Source of the DNA: 12-FULL-67-14b sp964355095
GTDB taxonomy: Bacteria > Acidobacteriota > Vicinamibacteria > Vicinamibacterales > UBA2999
Assembly: GCA_964355095.1 (NCBI GenBank)
Contig: CAYHCX010000001.1
Location: 61,337-125,336 of the forward strand
Reading direction: 5' to 3'
Length of the DNA stretch: 64,000 nucleotides
Shown: positions 62,265 to 64,000 of the stretch, piece by piece
Layout: every line of letters begins with the position of its first letter
Position numbering within the stretch: the first letter of the stretch is position 1
Program-made: the position numbers and the translations under genes
The notes under the pieces: generated by a model
Database searches by the model: none
What the model saw: only the letters and a program-made list of their open reading frames with translations
What the model was told of the DNA's origin: nothing

Positions 62265-63743
62265 CTAGCGGGGCACGCGAACCGTCACGGTCTTGCCGGG
62301 TGCGACGCCCCGCTGCCAAATCGGCACGCGACGCCCGCCGCGCGGCGCGATCACCTGCACGTCCACCCGAGACACGCCCGCCGGCACCCCCACGTGCACG
62401 GGCATGTCGTTCTGGGCGTCGTAGCCGGAGCCGCTGTCAACCAGGCGCGCGCCGACCAGCCGGGTCGTCCCCGCCGCATACACGCGCACCTCGGCCCCCG
62501 CGAGCGTGGCGTGCCCCGCGGCGTCCAACACCCGAACGTGCAGCCCGCGTTGCGCGTCGGCAGCCGGCAGCATGTTCCGCATGACCAGGTGCATGCCGTC
62601 GGCCCTGGAACCCGTCAGGGCCAGGTCCAGATCGCCGTCACCATCGACGTCGGCCCACTGCACGCCGTGATCCGCCTGCAGCTTGCGAATCGACGCCGGC
62701 GTAACGTCCACGAACGCGGAGCCGGTGTTGCGGAACAGCGAATCCTGCCAGCTGGCGCCGCCGGTCACGGTGCCGTTCACATACAGATCGAGCCGGCCGT
62801 CGTGATCGAAGTCGGCGAACGCGCAGGCGTCGTAGCGGGAGTCGATGGCAATGCTCCACGCCGCGCCGCGGTCCTCGAACACGCCCTGGCCGCGATTGCT
62901 GAAGAAGCCCAACGGCCCGTAGTTGGCCGCGAACAGGTCGAAGCGCCCATCGTTGTCCACGTCGGGCGCGCAGACGCGGACCGTGCCACTGCCGGCGTGC
63001 TTCGGGCGCCGGCCGCCCCATGCCACGCCGGCCGCCTCGGCGACGTCGGTGAACTTCCCACCATCGTTGCGAAACAGGCCATTGGCATCGCCATCCATGT
63101 TGCCGTCGGCCAGGTCGAGGTCGCCGTCTTCGTCGAAGTCGAACCACACCGCGCCCACCGTGTGACGGGCATCGGCGATGCCAAGCGAAGCCGCAACGTC
63201 GCTGAACCTGCCGGCGTCGTTGCGATAGAGCACGTTGGCGCGGTCGCGGTAGGCGATGAACAGATCCAGGTCGCCGTCGGCATCCACATCAACCCACGCC
63301 GGTTGCCGAACGGCGCCGGTCGCCACCACGAGGCCGGCGTCCTTCGTCACGTCAGCGAATGCGCCGGTGTTGTTGCGATACACCTTCAACACCGAGGCGC
63401 CGGGGCTGGGCGTGAAGCCGACCAGCAGGTCGCTGTCGCCATCGGCATCGAAGTCCCCCCACGCCACCGCCCGCGTCGGCCGCACATCCGCCACGCCGGC
63501 CGCGGCGGCCACGTCCACGAATACGCCCTTGTCGTTGCGATACAGGCGATTGGGCTTGCCGTCGAAGCCGACGAACAGGTCGAGGTCGCCGTCGTTGTCG
63601 AAGTCGGCGAACGCATTGGCGAACGCAGAGCCCGCGCCGAGCAGGTCGGGCTGCATCGGTTCGAACACAGGCTGCGCGCCCTGCGCCATCACCACTCCAG
63701 TGAAGAGTGCCGCCGTCACGAACATGCGAAGCCAAGTCTGCAT
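62265..63743 (-). CDS. secreted FG-GAP/VCBS repeat protein with ASPIC/UnbV C-terminus
   Basis: A 492-residue protein with a signal peptide (FVTAALFTGVVMAQ). About nine FG-GAP/VCBS units carry Asp-rich calcium loops (DFDNDGDLDLFVGF, DFDADGDSDLLVGF, DVDADGDLDLFIAY, DVDGDGDLDLALTG). The last 100 residues match ASPIC/UnbV (LHVRVLDAAGHATLAGAEVR, VGVPAGVSRVDVQVIAP). Probably a calcium-stabilised propeller on the cell surface. ATG 63743. Confidence 0.9.
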   Translation of the reverse strand: MQTWLRMFVTAALFTGVVMAQGAQPVFEPMQPDLLGAGSAFANAFADFDNDGDLDLFVGFDGKPNRLYRNDKGVFVDVAAAAGVADVRPTRAVAWGDFDADGDSDLLVGFTPSPGASVLKVYRNNTGAFADVTKDAGLVVATGAVRQPAWVDVDADGDLDLFIAYRDRANVLYRNDAGRFSDVAASLGIADARHTVGAVWFDFDEDGDLDLADGNMDGDANGLFRNDGGKFTDVAEAAGVAWGGRRPKHAGSGTVRVCAPDVDNDGRFDLFAANYGPLGFFSNRGQGVFEDRGAAWSIAIDSRYDACAFADFDHDGRLDLYVNGTVTGGASWQDSLFRNTGSAFVDVTPASIRKLQADHGVQWADVDGDGDLDLALTGSRADGMHLVMRNMLPAADAQRGLHVRVLDAAGHATLAGAEVRVYAAGTTRLVGARLVDSGSGYDAQNDMPVHVGVPAGVSRVDVQVIAPRGGRRVPIWQRGVAPGKTVTVRVPR

Positions 63744-63761
63744 GGCCGCAGATTAACATCA

Positions 63762-63810
63762 GCCTGCCCTGAGCGAGGCGCCGCCATTCGGCGGCGGCCG
63801 AGTCGAAGGA
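63762..63810. repeat. CTCAGGGCAGGC-type repeat upstream of the ASPIC gene
   Basis: GCCTGCCCTGAGCGAG, a GCCGCC-ATTCG-GCGGC hairpin and GAGTCGAAGGA. It lies where the promoter of the ASPIC/UnbV gene would be. Beyond it, 63856-63888 holds an ACACAGATTAGACGCCGAT-type unit; no gene is visible from 63744 to the end. Confidence 0.7.
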
Positions 63811-64000
63811 GGCCGCAGACTTGTCGGTCGGACGACGCCGCGGCCGAGAATACGGCCACAGATTAGACGCCGATTGGACACAGATTCGCTTTTCCCAGGT
63901 CCGCATTGATCAGCACTCCCCTCGACAGCCGGAGCTGGCCTCAGGTTGAGCGATCGGCTTCCCTTTGGCGAGCGGAAGCGGATCGAACTAATCTGCGTCT

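Overview
The window looks like a high-GC scaffold from an uncultured or draft Acidobacteriota genome, probably close to Vicinamibacteria. Evidence: two VWFA-related proteins of the acidobacterial type, a remnant of an ADOP-type ABC permease, PD40/amidohydrolase fusions, an ASPIC/UnbV FG-GAP protein, a relic of a TolB-fused Ser/Thr kinase, and many secreted proteins with signal peptides. Three runs of exactly 100 N (15812-15911, 41285-41384, 45162-45261) mark scaffold joins. The first is flanked by a perfect 55-bp duplication and is probably an assembly artefact. No rRNA, tRNA or CRISPR array was recognised.

Layout. 0-9.5 kb: end of a MATE transporter, the proton-translocating transhydrogenase pntA-pntB, a serine hydrolase, a GNAT enzyme, then a secreted cluster of a BamA-like barrel, an exported protein with kinase-like (HipA/PI3K-fold-like) residues, a PAP2 phosphatase and a truncated second kinase-like protein. 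10-23 kb: peptide and amide degradation (amidase, PD40-amidohydrolase, self-cleaving P1 peptidase with a sodium symporter, M14 carboxypeptidase) plus a Nudix CoA pyrophosphatase. 23-28 kb: a minus-strand set running ECF sigma factor, zinc-finger anti-sigma factor, two secreted HEAT-repeat proteins and a secreted protein made of seven 29-residue repeats. 28-31.5 kb: DinB, mscL, a collapsed kinase gene and nucleotidyltransferase pairs. 31.5-36 kb: GH15, trehalose-phosphatase, FAD-linked oxidase. 36-41 kb: VapBC, a lipoprotein, DUF1684, heme A synthase, a Panacea-type toxin-antitoxin pair. 41-47 kb: glycoprotein-related block with STT3 oligosaccharyltransferase, glycosylasparaginase, a GT39-like membrane protein and an exported methyltransferase. 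47-64 kb: PD40 propeller, exonuclease III, VWA and TPR secreted proteins, a broken PQQ dehydrogenase, more antitoxin-like genes, PfkB kinase, a PafA-like phosphatase, YaeQ and an ASPIC/UnbV protein.

Two themes run through the window. First, it is crowded with several families of short palindromic repeats. They lie between genes, abut or supply TAG stop codons, and in at least seven genes lie in frame inside the protein. Second, many genes have a -10-like box only 6-10 nt before the start codon, which suggests leaderless mRNAs. Several genes are relics in which the two ends survive but the middle is deleted (kinase, ADOP permease, PQQ dehydrogenase).
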